A DNA stretch of 64,000 nucleotides. Source: Bordetella parapertussis (GTDB taxonomy: Bacteria > Pseudomonadota > Gammaproteobacteria > Burkholderiales > Burkholderiaceae_A). The translations under genes and the position numbers were made by a program. Below, in pieces: positions 36,909-45,956 of this stretch; position 1 is the first letter of the stretch; each line of letters begins with the position of its first letter. The notes under the pieces were generated by a model that saw nothing but the letters and a program-made list of their open reading frames with translations, was not told the DNA's origin and made no database searches. Location of the stretch: the NCBI GenBank assembly GCA_945862985.1, contig CAMAZF010000005.1, forward strand, positions 1 through 64,000, written 5' to 3'.

Positions 36909-37703
36909 TGCTTTGGTGAGCATGTATCCGGCAAGGCTCAGCAGCAGAAGCGCAAAAATCTTTTTCAGTCGGCCGACTTCCATGGCGTGTGCTGTCTTGG
37001 CTCCCCAGGGTGCCATCAACACGGACGCGCCGGCCAGAATGGCGAGCGCAGGCAGGTAGATGTAGCCCAGTGTGCCGCTTGGTAAGCCGGAGGCGTCGAG
37101 TCCAGCCACGAGGTACCCAATCAAGCCGCCAAGCGCAATCGGAAAGCCCATGCCAGCGGAGGTCGCCACGGCCTGATGCATGGCGACGTTGCACCAGGTC
37201 AGATAGGGGACCGTCAGAAAACCTCCGCCTGCTCCCACGAGACTCGAGATGAAACCAATCAAGCCACCCACTCCGGTCATGGCACGCTGACTGGGCGTGG
37301 CGCGCCCTGGGCTGGGCTTTTTATTGCGAAGCATTTGAAGGGCGCTGTAGCCGACAAAAACGGCGAAAAAACCCGCGAGCCAGGTGCCCTTGAGGGCTCC
37401 CGCAAACTGCGCGCCAATAAAGGTTCCCATGAAAGCGCCAAGCCCCATCCACTTCAACAGATCCATGCGAACGGCACCCCGCTTGAAGTGGGCTCGCACG
37501 CTGGAGGCCGAGGTGAACAAGATGGTGGAGAGGGACGTGGCAAGGGCCACTTTGATGATCTCTCCGGTCGGGAATCCCTGAGCGGTGAGGAGCATGGTGA
37601 GGAACGGCACCATGGTCATTCCACCGCCAATCCCCAGCAGACCCGCAAGAAATCCTGTGGCAGCGCCGAGAACGAGCAGCGCGATGAGCAGTGAGAGATC
37701 CAT
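36897..37703 (-). CDS. TauE/SafE family membrane permease
   Basis: The 268-residue protein has about eight membrane segments and two related halves. GFLAGLLGIGGGMTMVPFL in the first half and GFISSLVGAGGGFLTVPYL in the second are the hallmark repeats of the TauE/SafE (DUF81) family. Members export sulfite, sulfoacetate or other organic anions, but many have no known substrate. It begins immediately after the zapA stop codon, so it is probably coupled to zapA despite the unrelated role. Confidence 0.9.
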   Translation of the reverse strand: MDLSLLIALLVLGAATGFLAGLLGIGGGMTMVPFLTMLLTAQGFPTGEIIKVALATSLSTILFTSASSVRAHFKRGAVRMDLLKWMGLGAFMGTFIGAQFAGALKGTWLAGFFAVFVGYSALQMLRNKKPSPGRATPSQRAMTGVGGLIGFISSLVGAGGGFLTVPYLTWCNVAMHQAVATSAGMGFPIALGGLIGYLVAGLDASGLPSGTLGYIYLPALAILAGASVLMAPWGAKTAHAMEVGRLKKIFALLLLSLAGYMLTKALEG

Positions 37704-38030
37704 TCAGTCGAAGAGCTTTTCTTGCGGAATGAGCGCTTCGTCTGCCAAGGCTGTCAGTTTCTTGAGGGTCTCACGCAATGCGGGATCAGAGGGGGTATGC
37801 CCCTCGCCCGAGGGAGCGAGCAGGTCTCGAGCGAGCGTGAGCGCTGCCATGACGGCAATCCGGTCTGCACTCTGGAGTTTGCTGCCTTGTTTGGCCTGTC
37901 GCATGCGTCGGTCGACGAGCGACACGCAGTCAAGGAGCAGAGCCTGTTCGGCAGGGGGACATGAGAGCTTGTAGGGGCGATCGAGGATCTGGACCTCGAG
38001 CTGGACGGGCGCGTTGCTGGGTTCAGCCAT
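37704..38030 (-). CDS. zapA: Cell division protein ZapA
   Basis: ZapA binds FtsZ filaments and bundles them at the division site. The 108-residue protein has the family N terminus VQLEVQILDRPYKLSCPPAEQ, followed by LVDRRMRQAK and ADRIAVMAALTLARDLL, and a C-terminal helix. The start at 38030 gives this standard opening and overlaps the end of the short coiled-coil gene before it. In many proteobacteria the 6S RNA gene follows zapA; here the next gene starts with no gap, so it is not in that place. Confidence 0.9.
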   Translation of the reverse strand: MAEPSNAPVQLEVQILDRPYKLSCPPAEQALLLDCVSLVDRRMRQAKQGSKLQSADRIAVMAALTLARDLLAPSGEGHTPSDPALRETLKKLTALADEALIPQEKLFD

Positions 38031-38205
38031 GGGTTGCTTCTTGTTGCTGGATGAGGGCTTCGAGCCGAGCACTCGCCTCTTCAATTCGGGTCTCAGCCGA
38101 GAGCACGCGCGCGCGCAGAGACTGGTTCTCCGCTCGAAGTCCGGCGATCAATTCTTTCATGGCCAGGATGCGCTCCTCAAGGGCCTGCAGCTCGTCAGTG
38201 ATCAT
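38023..38205 (-). CDS. Short coiled-coil protein upstream of zapA (TIGR02449-like)
   Basis: The 60-residue protein is predicted to be one long coiled coil: ELQALEERILAMKELIAG followed by LRAENQSLRARVLSAETRIEE, with leucines and other hydrophobics at heptad positions. A small protein of this kind commonly precedes zapA in beta- and gammaproteobacteria and resembles ZapB in character, though not proven homologous. Its stop overlaps the zapA start by 8 bases, so the two are coupled. A cell-division role is inferred from position. Confidence 0.8.
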   Translation of the reverse strand: MITDELQALEERILAMKELIAGLRAENQSLRARVLSAETRIEEASARLEALIQQQEATHG

Positions 38206-38241
38206 GCTGGGATGGTATCAAGTCAGGGTCATAATGGCAGG

Positions 38242-40488
38242 ATGCTGAGTACCTGGATCGAACATTTTCTTTTCCGCTTCCTGGGGGGGCTCCTGGCGGT
38301 CGCCGCCACTTGGGCCTCTCCCGCATCGGCTCAGGGCCTGCTGAATCGTCTCGCCGGTGATCAGCAAAGGGTTGATCAAGTCCAGGTGCGCCTGCTCACT
38401 TCGCATGAGGCTGTGAGCCCGGGCGGAACCATTCTTGCCGGACTCCAGATTGAACACGATCCCGAATGGCACACCTATTGGCGAAATCCCGGCGACTCGG
38501 GATTGGCCACCAGTCTGACCTGGTCCATTGAACCTCAGACTGCGGGGGTCGTCTCGCTCCAAGGAGAGACCCTCTGGCCGGCCCCTCGACGCATGCCTGT
38601 CGGACCTTTGGCGAATTACGGGTACGAGGGGACGATGGTCTTGGGCCAGCGTCTGACGCTTCCGCAGGCGCTCCCGGCTGGTCAGCCCATTCGATTGCGG
38701 CTGGAGGCTCGTTGGCTGGTCTGTAAAGACGTTTGTATTCCCGGCGAAGCGGTCCTGGAGAGAACCCTTCAGGTGCAAAGCGAGATGTCCGCGCCGGGGC
38801 CAGATGAGGCTGCCCTCAATCGCATGCTGGCCTCGCTTCCACTGCCCGGTTCATCGGGTCAGGGTTACCTTCTCGACGAATCAGCCCAGCGTCTCTGGGT
38901 GTGGGGGGCGTCTCCTTTGCCCACTGAGGGCAGTCTCTTTCCCGAGCTCGAAGCCCTCGTCAATCCAGCGGCTGCGCAAGCTCGATACGAAGGCAACGGC
39001 CTTTGGATGCTCGAGCTGGTTCTTGCGGAGAGTCGCTCAGAGGCGGTCAAACGACTGGCTCAATCTGGGGTCCTTCATGGGGTCTATAGGCCCTTGCAAG
39101 GCCCAGGGTCGCAGACCGGCTGGCGGCTTGAGTTCAGGGCTGCAGATCAGCGTCCTCCAGGGCTCCAAAGGGTGGGAGAGGGGCTGACGGCTCAGCAGGA
39201 GTACGACCGCCTCCATTCCAGCGGGAGCTCCAACACGACCGCATCTGGATCGCTAGGGCTGGCCGCTGCGTTGTTGTTCGCCTTTGTGGGCGGTTTGATT
39301 CTGAACCTGATGCCCTGCGTCTTTCCCGTTCTCGGACTCAAAGTCCTCTCATTTGGTGCCCATGCGCATGCGCCCGCTCAGGCCCGACAGCACGCGCTCT
39401 TGTTCGCAGTGGGCGCCGTGCTCAGCATGCTCGCGCTGGCCGCGTTGCTGCTCATTTTGCGAGCTGCTGGGGAGGCGATCGGCTGGGGTTTTCAGCTTCA
39501 GAACCCCTGGGTGATTGCCGGCCTCGCCCTTCTGTTCGTGGCGATTGCGGTGAATTTATTCGGGGCGTTTGAGTTCGGGACCTCACTCTCACGGTTCGGT
39601 GATCTCGACCGTGGTGAGGGGCCGTGGGGAGCGCTTGGCTCGGGCGCTTTGGCTGTGGTGGTGGCCTCGCCTTGCACGGCTCCATTCATGGGAAGTGCCA
39701 TTGGGTTCACCGCTACCGCCGGGGTCCTCGAGACCACCCTGGTTTTTGCTGTCTTGGCCTTGGGCCTCGCCGCACCCGTGTCGCTGTTGATGGTCTGGCC
39801 AGCCGCGCTGCGTTGGATTCCAAAGCCAGGTCCTTGGATGATTCAATTTAAACAGCTGCTTGCCTTCCCCATGCTTGCAACATCCGCTTGGCTCGTTTGG
39901 GTGCTCGCGGAGCTCAGTGGTCTTCACGCAGTGCTCCAGGTCTTGATGGCGATGGTGCTCCTCGGATTGGCCCTCTGGTCTTATGGGCTTGGCGGACGCT
40001 GGCGGTTGGTCAGCCTGATGGCATTGGCTGCGGTGTTGGCGTTGTTTTTGTTGCGCCCCTTGGCGGTGAGCGCCCCCCAGATTCCAGCCTCCCCAGTCAA
40101 CACGTCGGCGCCTGCATCCAACGCCTCGAGTGAGGTTCAGTGGAAGTCTTGGTCTCCAGGGCTCCCCCAGTCCCTGGCACAGTCGGGGCAGGCTGTTTTT
40201 GTCGACTTCACCGCGGCCTGGTGCATCAGTTGCCAGGCAAACAAGGCGCGCGTGCTTCGCACGGAACCGGTCGCCACCGCGCTGGCTGCACCTGATGTGG
40301 TGGCCTTGGTGGCCGACTGGACTCGCCAGGACCCGGCGATCACCGAGGCCTTGCGCGAACAAGGCAGGAATGGGGTACCGATGTATTTGGTCTATCCCAA
40401 AGGCGGAGGCGCTCCGCAGGTGCTCTCTGAGTGGCTCTCCTCTGATGAGGTCATGACGGCCCTGAAGAAAGCCGGCGCCGGGCAGTAG
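38242..40488 (+). CDS. DsbD/ScsB-family thiol:disulfide interchange protein
   Basis: Inner-membrane protein of 748 residues that carries reducing power from cytoplasmic thioredoxin to the periplasm. A signal peptide (to about residue 30) is followed by an N-terminal periplasmic domain with EWHTYWRNPGDSG and cysteines 161 and 165 (CKDVC). The central membrane domain has paired cysteines at 359 (NLMPCVFPVLGLK) and 478 (SPCTAPFMG), and the C-terminal thioredoxin-like domain has CISC at 661-664. The long N-terminal region is like ScsB rather than E. coli DsbD. The ATG at 38242 gives a clean signal peptide; the frame extends further upstream. It is convergent with fur, with 28 bases between. Confidence 0.9.
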   Translation: MLSTWIEHFLFRFLGGLLAVAATWASPASAQGLLNRLAGDQQRVDQVQVRLLTSHEAVSPGGTILAGLQIEHDPEWHTYWRNPGDSGLATSLTWSIEPQTAGVVSLQGETLWPAPRRMPVGPLANYGYEGTMVLGQRLTLPQALPAGQPIRLRLEARWLVCKDVCIPGEAVLERTLQVQSEMSAPGPDEAALNRMLASLPLPGSSGQGYLLDESAQRLWVWGASPLPTEGSLFPELEALVNPAAAQARYEGNGLWMLELVLAESRSEAVKRLAQSGVLHGVYRPLQGPGSQTGWRLEFRAADQRPPGLQRVGEGLTAQQEYDRLHSSGSSNTTASGSLGLAAALLFAFVGGLILNLMPCVFPVLGLKVLSFGAHAHAPAQARQHALLFAVGAVLSMLALAALLLILRAAGEAIGWGFQLQNPWVIAGLALLFVAIAVNLFGAFEFGTSLSRFGDLDRGEGPWGALGSGALAVVVASPCTAPFMGSAIGFTATAGVLETTLVFAVLALGLAAPVSLLMVWPAALRWIPKPGPWMIQFKQLLAFPMLATSAWLVWVLAELSGLHAVLQVLMAMVLLGLALWSYGLGGRWRLVSLMALAAVLALFLLRPLAVSAPQIPASPVNTSAPASNASSEVQWKSWSPGLPQSLAQSGQAVFVDFTAAWCISCQANKARVLRTEPVATALAAPDVVALVADWTRQDPAITEALREQGRNGVPMYLVYPKGGGAPQVLSEWLSSDEVMTALKKAGAGQ

Positions 40489-40516
40489 CGGCGGCCAGAG
40501 CGACGGACGTCGGGAC

Positions 40517-40993
40517 CTAGGCCTCGGTGCCTGAGGTCAGAACACCTCGCTCCCTGGGGCGCTTATGAGGACAGGCCTCCTTGGCGCAATGTCCATAGAG
40601 CGACAGGGCATGCTCTTGAAGCCGAAATCCCTTCGCAGCGGCGATCTGGTGCTGCCGTTCTTCGATGCCTTCGTCGAAGAATTCCTCCACACGCCCACAG
40701 TCGAGGCAGACGAGGTGGTCGTGATGGCTGCCCTCGTTGAGTTCAAACACCGACTTGCCTGACTCAAAGTTGGACCGCAGCAGAATGCCGGCTTGCTCGA
40801 ACTGGGTCAGAACCCGATAGACCGTGGCGAGGCCAATGTCCAGACCATCGGTCAAGAGCATCCGGTAGACATCTTCTGCGCTCAGGTGACGCATCTTGGA
40901 CTGCTCAAAGAGCGCCAGCACTTTTAGGCGCGGCACGGTGACTTTCAGGCCCGTGCTCTTAATGTCTGCGGCCAAGGTGTCATCAATCTTCAT
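40517..40993 (-). CDS. fur: Ferric uptake regulator Fur
   Basis: Iron-responsive repressor of 158 residues. The winged-helix DNA-binding domain spans about residues 1-85 with [16 protein letters not shown] and [16 protein letters not shown]. The metal sites include HHDH (90-93), the CxxC pair Cys96/Cys99, and a second cysteine pair at 136 and 141. The gene is divergent from bamE, the usual betaproteobacterial order. The 56-base intergenic space has no obvious Fur box, so self-regulation cannot be shown from it. Confidence 0.95.
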   Translation of the reverse strand: MKIDDTLAADIKSTGLKVTVPRLKVLALFEQSKMRHLSAEDVYRMLLTDGLDIGLATVYRVLTQFEQAGILLRSNFESGKSVFELNEGSHHDHLVCLDCGRVEEFFDEGIEERQHQIAAAKGFRLQEHALSLYGHCAKEACPHKRPRERGVLTSGTEA

Positions 40994-41049
40994 GCCGTCT
41001 ATCATACGGGTCTATCGAACCACTCTCACTCTTCATGTCGATTGGCCAT

Positions 41050-41463
41050 ATGAACCTGCGTCCCCACCTTTTTGTTCTCTCATGCCTGGCTCTGGCCGTG
41101 ATTCCAGGCTGCTCCACGCTCCCCACGATGGGACAGGGATTCTGGAAAGAGCCGCCAAACTGGCTGAGCCCCTTTCGTCCGGAAGTGAGTCAGGGCAATG
41201 TCGTCACGGCTGAGCAGGCGAATCGCCTGGCGGTTGGGATGAGTAAAGAGCAGGTACGAGCACTGCTGGGTACCCCGCTGCTCGTCGATCCATTCCGTGA
41301 CCACCGTTGGGACTATGTGTTTGACCTGCGCAGGACCGATGGAAGTCGTGAGCGCAGACGGTTTCAGGTCGAGTTCGAGGCAAACAAGTTGGCTCGATGG
41401 TCAGGTGACCCCCTTCCGCAAACGCCCGTGGAGCTTCTCACCAAAAAGGGTGCAGTGCAGTGA
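41050..41463 (+). CDS. bamE: Outer membrane assembly lipoprotein BamE
   Basis: Lipoprotein subunit of the BAM complex that inserts beta-barrel proteins into the outer membrane. It has 137 residues from the chosen start. A lipoprotein signal ends at VIPGC (Cys21), and the SmpA/OmlA core follows with NVVTAEQANRLAVGMSKEQVRALLGTPLL and DHRWDYVFDLRRTDG. An earlier in-frame ATG at 41035 would add five residues. dapB overlaps its stop codon. Cytoplasmic export and lipidation would use the Lgt encoded earlier in the window. Confidence 0.92.
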   Translation: MNLRPHLFVLSCLALAVIPGCSTLPTMGQGFWKEPPNWLSPFRPEVSQGNVVTAEQANRLAVGMSKEQVRALLGTPLLVDPFRDHRWDYVFDLRRTDGSRERRRFQVEFEANKLARWSGDPLPQTPVELLTKKGAVQ

Positions 41464-42281
41464 GTGCGGCATTGCGCATTGCGATTGCCGGCGCCTCTGG
41501 AAAGATGGGGCAGCTGCTGGTCCAGGAGGTGAGTCTGCATCCTGACGTGGTGCTTGCTGCGGCGATTGATCAGGAGGGCTCAGCGTTGGTTGGGCAGGAC
41601 GCTGGGATTCGTCTGGGTCTTCAGACCGGCGTGGTGGTCTCCAGTGATCTTCACGCACTGGCCCAGGCCCAGGTGCTGATCGATTTCACTCGCCCCGAGG
41701 CCACCGAGGCGCACCTCAAGGCGTGTAGAGACTACGGGCTCTCCCTCGTGCTCGGCACCACGGGTCACGATGCCACTGCCATGGCGGAGCTTCATGCATT
41801 TGCCCAGACCCACAGACTGGTCTTTGCCCCGAACATGAGTGTGGGTGTCAACATCGTGCTCAAGCTTCTCGAGGTGGCGGGTGCTGCCCTGGCCGAGGGC
41901 TATGACATTGAGGTGATCGAGGCTCACCATCGTCAGAAAGTGGATGCGCCCTCCGGAACCGCGCTCAAGATGGGTGAAGTGGTGGCTCACGCCGCCGGTC
42001 GTCGGTGGCCGCAGGATGCAGTGTTTGCCCGGGAGGGGCAGACCGGAGCCCGCTCGGACCAAGAGATTGGCTTCTCCGTGATTCGGGGCGGCGACATCGT
42101 GGGCGACCACACCGTTCTGTTTGCCGGCATGGGCGAGCGCATTGAGATCACGCATCGGTCGTCATCTCGCGCAACCTATGCTCAAGGCGCCATCCGTGCC
42201 GCCCTCTTTTTACAGACGGCAGAGCCAGGCTGCTATGACATGGCTCAGGTATTGAGGCTCAACAACTCTCTGGCCAGCTGA
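41460..42281 (+). CDS. dapB: 4-hydroxy-tetrahydrodipicolinate reductase
   Basis: NAD(P)H-dependent reductase of lysine and diaminopimelate synthesis. It has 273 residues with the nucleotide motif IAGASGKMGQLL, LGTTGHD, the active-site stretch IEAHHRQKVDAPSGTALKMGE and the C-terminal ITHRSSSRATYAQGAIRAA. It begins with GTG in a GTGA overlap with bamE, so it is coupled to it. Its 3' end overlaps the convergent recN by 37 bases. Confidence 0.96.
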   Translation: MSAALRIAIAGASGKMGQLLVQEVSLHPDVVLAAAIDQEGSALVGQDAGIRLGLQTGVVVSSDLHALAQAQVLIDFTRPEATEAHLKACRDYGLSLVLGTTGHDATAMAELHAFAQTHRLVFAPNMSVGVNIVLKLLEVAGAALAEGYDIEVIEAHHRQKVDAPSGTALKMGEVVAHAAGRRWPQDAVFAREGQTGARSDQEIGFSVIRGGDIVGDHTVLFAGMGERIEITHRSSSRATYAQGAIRAALFLQTAEPGCYDMAQVLRLNNSLAS

Positions 42282-43912
42282 AGGGAGGGGGCCTTGAGCC
42301 CCTCGTCCCCCAGCATTCGCGCAATCTCGGCGACCCGAGCCTCGGGATCCAGAAAACGCACATCACTGACTGCCGGCTGCACGTCGGTGTGCTTGGTGAC
42401 GCGTGCATGTTGGTGAGCGCGTGCGGCGACCTGTGGAAGGTGCGTGACTGCGAGCACTTGATGAGAGCCCCCCAAGGTGCGCAGCAGTCGACCCACCACA
42501 TGACCTGTGTTTCCGCCAATGCCTGCATCGACTTCGTCAAAGAGCAGGGTGGGACACTCCGTTCCTGCTGCGGCGACGGCGGCAATGGCCAAGCCAATTC
42601 TGGAGAGCTCTCCGCCGGATGCAATGCGCGAGAGGGGTTGTGGATCGGCCTGGCCGGCGTGCTGTAGCAGGAACACCACGTCCTCGAAGCCGGTCGCGCT
42701 GGGCTGGTCCTTCGGCAGGAGGCTCACTTGAAACTGGCTGCCTTTCATAGAGAGGTCAGTCAGCCATTGGGTGACTGCTGCGCTCAAACTGGCTGCTGCT
42801 TCTAGCCGCTTTTGTGTCAACTGTGCACCGATCTGCCGAGCATGCTGCTCTGCTGCTTCGAGTGCTCGGTGGAGCGATCGGATGTCTGCCGCCTCGTCGA
42901 GTGCATGAATTTCTGCTTCCAGGGACTCACGGAGGTTCACCAGGCCTTCTGGCGAAGTCTTGAGACGGCGCCCCAGTCCGTGGAGCTCAGAGATGCGAGC
43001 CTCGACAGCCTGAAGGCGCTCTGGGTCGAGATCGACCCGATCGGTATAGCGTTGTAGGCTACCGACCGCCTCCTCCAGTTCGATCACTGCAGACTGGAGC
43101 CCCTTACAGGAGGGGCCAAGACGATCATCTTTGTCGACCAACCCTTCCAGACGCGTCTGGATGCGAGTGAGGCGCGAAAGAATGGGATCCTCTGATTCTT
43201 CAAGGACGCTCAGAGCCTCTTGAGCTGCTTCAATCAGTTCGGCCCCATGAGAGAGCGTCCTCTGCTCTTGCTCTAGGGCTTCCCACTCCCCAGGCTGGGG
43301 GTTTGCAGTCCGAATCAGGTCAAGCTGCCATTGCAGCTCGTCGCGCCGTTGCTGCTGCTGGTCAGCAGTCGCCTGTGCGTGGCCAAGCGCCTCTTTGCAA
43401 GACAGCCAGTGTTGATGGGCCTGCGACATGTGGTCGAGTAAGTCAGAGAGCCCTGCCTGGCGATCGAGCAGTGCCCTCTGGGCCCCGGTGCGGAGCAGAT
43501 CGTGATGCGCGTGCTGCCCATGCACACTGACCAGCCGCTCTCCTAGACTCTTGAGTTGCGCGGCGCTGGCAGGCTGACCATTCACCCAGGCCCGAGAGCG
43601 GCCGCTGGCCTCCAGGCTCCTTTTGAGCAGGAGGATAGGCTCATCAAGCGTGAGTCCCAGGTCGTCTGCGTCTCGTTCTAATGCAGCGAACTGATGGTCC
43701 TTGAGCTCAAACTCAGCGGTGACCTCGGCTCTTTGGGCTCCTGCACGGATGGCACTGGATTCGGCGCGGTCGCCCAGAATGAGCCCAAGCGCATCGAACA
43801 AAATAGATTTCCCGGCGCCCGTTTCTCCCGTCAGCGCGGAGAAACCGGCACGGAGATCGAGGGTGAGTTGGTCAACCGTAACGAAGTCTTTAATGGTGAG
43901 GGTGCGAAGCAT
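42245..43912 (-). CDS. recN: DNA repair protein RecN
   Basis: SMC-like ATPase that helps double-strand break repair. From the chosen ATG it has 555 residues, the usual length. Walker A GETGAGKS lies near the N terminus after MLRTLTIKDFV, a long coiled-coil region with many E, Q and L residues fills the middle, and the C-terminal RIASGGELSRIGLAIAA and LLFDEVDAGIGG complete the ATPase. A 57-residue upstream extension of the frame is not family-like and was dropped. nadK lies 13 bases upstream on the same strand. No LexA box was recognised in the short upstream region. Confidence 0.95.
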   Translation of the reverse strand: MLRTLTIKDFVTVDQLTLDLRAGFSALTGETGAGKSILFDALGLILGDRAESSAIRAGAQRAEVTAEFELKDHQFAALERDADDLGLTLDEPILLLKRSLEASGRSRAWVNGQPASAAQLKSLGERLVSVHGQHAHHDLLRTGAQRALLDRQAGLSDLLDHMSQAHQHWLSCKEALGHAQATADQQQQRRDELQWQLDLIRTANPQPGEWEALEQEQRTLSHGAELIEAAQEALSVLEESEDPILSRLTRIQTRLEGLVDKDDRLGPSCKGLQSAVIELEEAVGSLQRYTDRVDLDPERLQAVEARISELHGLGRRLKTSPEGLVNLRESLEAEIHALDEAADIRSLHRALEAAEQHARQIGAQLTQKRLEAAASLSAAVTQWLTDLSMKGSQFQVSLLPKDQPSATGFEDVVFLLQHAGQADPQPLSRIASGGELSRIGLAIAAVAAAGTECPTLLFDEVDAGIGGNTGHVVGRLLRTLGGSHQVLAVTHLPQVAARAHQHARVTKHTDVQPAVSDVRFLDPEARVAEIARMLGDEGLKAPSLQLARELLSLNT

Positions 43913-43925
43913 GGTCTTTCGTTTC

Positions 43926-44885
43926 TCAGGACGGGTCGCCTCCACGCGTGGGGAAGTGTGGATCCGGTCGTCCGAGATGGACGGGATTGGCGCTCCAATG
44001 GAGCTTACGTCTGAGGACTGAGAAGTAGTCGTGCCCTTTTGGGTGAAGCAACAGGACAGGGTCCGGAGCGGCTTGAATGACAATCTGGTCCCCGTCCTCT
44101 AATGCTGTCATGGCTTGCATGTCGCAGTGGAGTTCTGTGCCGGCTCCGTCGTTCACCAGCACGGTCACGATGGCCTCTTGAGGCAGAACCACAGGACGAC
44201 TGGCCAGAGCCTGTGGCGCCACGGGAACCAGAATCGTGCCTTTGAGGCTGGGGTGAAGGATGGATCCAGAGGCCGAGAGCGCGTAGGCGGTCGACCCAGT
44301 GGGGGTTGAGACGATCAGGCCGTCGGCTCGCAGGGTCTGCATGTACCGTCCGTCCACAAATACTTCGAGCTCTGCCATGCGACTGATAGGCCCTCGACTG
44401 ATGACCGAGTCATTCAGGGCGACCGCCGAGAAGACCGCTGACCAGGGGTCCGCGGCCGAGGAGCGTCGCATGACCGTGACATGCAGCATCGAGCGGATTT
44501 CGAGGTCGCCGTCGCCTTTGAGCAGGGGGGGAAGCTCGGTGTCGAGTGCCTGAATGTCGAGGTCTGTCATGAACCCCAGGCGCCCCATGTTGATGCCGAT
44601 GACGGGCACCTTGAACGGCGCCAACTGGCGGGCCACTCCGATCAGGGTCCCGTCTCCGCCAAGCACCAGGGCGAGGCTGGCCCGTTCGGCCAAAACAAGC
44701 AGGGGAGCACATGTGAGGCCCGGGCTCTCCTCCAGGCCAGCACCTCGGGCTGCCTCGGCTTCTATGCCAATCTCCGCCTCTGGGCGGGTCGCACGAATGC
44801 ATGCAACGACCGCCTCAAATGGGGCTTTGAGCCCCGGTGTCTGGGGCCGACCGAAGACCGCGATCAGGGGGCGTGCACCGCTCAT
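43926..44885 (-). CDS. nadK: NAD kinase
   Basis: Phosphorylates NAD to NADP. It has 319 residues with the catalytic GGDGT at 76-80, [12 protein letters not shown], the [10 protein letters not shown] segment and [15 protein letters not shown]-like residues (here [20 protein letters not shown]), and ends with [13 protein letters not shown]. It is divergent from hrcA across 39 bases and is followed by recN, a conserved betaproteobacterial arrangement. Confidence 0.96.
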   Translation of the reverse strand: MSGARPLIAVFGRPQTPGLKAPFEAVVACIRATRPEAEIGIEAEAARGAGLEESPGLTCAPLLVLAERASLALVLGGDGTLIGVARQLAPFKVPVIGINMGRLGFMTDLDIQALDTELPPLLKGDGDLEIRSMLHVTVMRRSSAADPWSAVFSAVALNDSVISRGPISRMAELEVFVDGRYMQTLRADGLIVSTPTGSTAYALSASGSILHPSLKGTILVPVAPQALASRPVVLPQEAIVTVLVNDGAGTELHCDMQAMTALEDGDQIVIQAAPDPVLLLHPKGHDYFSVLRRKLHWSANPVHLGRPDPHFPTRGGDPS

Positions 44886-44924
44886 GCGGGGATTAGATCA
44901 CAGCAAACGCTCAGGAACCCTAAA

Positions 44925-45956
44925 ATGACGAACATGGACGAACGTTCTTCCCGACTTCTCAAAACGCTGATCGAGCGATACATCGCAGAGGGGCAGCCTG
45001 TAGGCTCTCGGGCACTCTCCAAGTTCTCAGGGCTAGACCTCTCGCCGGCCACGATACGTAATGTGATGTCCGATCTGGAAGAGTTGGGCCTGGTGGCCAG
45101 TCCACATACGTCTGCAGGACGCATTCCCACCCCAAAGGGTTATCGGTTGTTTGTGGATTCGCTGCTCACGGTTCAGCCCCTCGAACCTGAGGCTGCTCGG
45201 CTCATGGAGGGGGCCCTCCCCGTCGATGCTCCAAGCCGGGTGATTTCTGCCGCTGCCGCTTTACTCTCCAGCCTCTCTCAGTTCGCTGGTGTCGTCAGCG
45301 CCCCCCGTCGAGAAGGCTCCTTTCGACACGCAGAGTTCCTCAGACTTGGAGAACGTCGACTCCTTTTGATTTTGGTGACATCTGAAGGTGAGGTGATCAA
45401 TAAGATCATTCAGGTGGAGCAAGAGCTTGCCCCCGAGAGATTGATCGAGGCCGGGAACATGCTCACTGCGCTCTACAGTGGTCTGACACTGGACGAAGTC
45501 CGTCTTCGACTGACTCAGGAGCTGCGGAGCCTGCGAGAAGACGTTGCCAGCCTGATGCGCAAGGCAGTTGAAGAGGGCTCCGCAGCCCTGTCTGATCCGC
45601 AAGGAGACATTGTGATCTCCGGCGAGCGACGCCTCATGAATGTGTCCGAGTGGTCAGCAGACGTCCACCGGCTCCGACACCTCTTTGATATGTTCGAGCA
45701 GAAGACCCTCATTTCTCGGCTCCTTGAGCGGGCCGTGATGGCCCATGGCGTTCAGATTTTCATCGGTGGAGATTCAGAGTTGGTCCCTGCAGAGGAACTC
45801 TCCATTGTGACCGCCCCCTATGAAGTCAATGGGCGGGTGGTGGGGACCTTGGGCGTCATCGGTCCCACACGAATGGCTTATGATCGGGTCATTCCCATTG
45901 TCGACATCACGGCTCGACTCGTGTCTACCGTGTTGTCCTCTCCTCGCGGCCTATGA
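44925..45956 (+). CDS. hrcA: Heat-inducible transcription repressor HrcA
   Basis: Repressor that binds CIRCE operators of chaperone genes, classically groESL and dnaK. It has 343 residues. The N-terminal helix-turn-helix region reads [39 protein letters not shown] and [19 protein letters not shown]; the C-terminal domain has FIGGDSELV and a YGRVIP-like ending (here [15 protein letters not shown]). The start is either this ATG or one 9 bases on; the first has AGGA at a fair distance. No CIRCE element was found anywhere in the window, so its targets here are probably elsewhere (for example groE). Confidence 0.94.
   Translation: MTNMDERSSRLLKTLIERYIAEGQPVGSRALSKFSGLDLSPATIRNVMSDLEELGLVASPHTSAGRIPTPKGYRLFVDSLLTVQPLEPEAARLMEGALPVDAPSRVISAAAALLSSLSQFAGVVSAPRREGSFRHAEFLRLGERRLLLILVTSEGEVINKIIQVEQELAPERLIEAGNMLTALYSGLTLDEVRLRLTQELRSLREDVASLMRKAVEEGSAALSDPQGDIVISGERRLMNVSEWSADVHRLRHLFDMFEQKTLISRLLERAVMAHGVQIFIGGDSELVPAEELSIVTAPYEVNGRVVGTLGVIGPTRMAYDRVIPIVDITARLVSTVLSSPRGL

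Noticed and set aside
37690-37710. Looked for a 6S RNA gene after zapA.
   Set aside because: The next coding region begins with no gap after the zapA stop, so there is no space for it.
40494-40540. Imperfect hairpin (GACCTAGGC with GCCTGAGGTC) between the DsbD-like gene and fur.
   Set aside because: It includes a bulge, extends into fur codons and has no T-run on either strand.
40994-41049. Searched the fur-bamE intergenic region for a Fur box.
   Set aside because: No 19-base GATAATGATAATCATTATC-like element is present.
43694-44021. Plus-strand open frames of about 106 codons opposite recN.
   Set aside because: They are antisense to conserved recN/nadK sequence and look like no known family.
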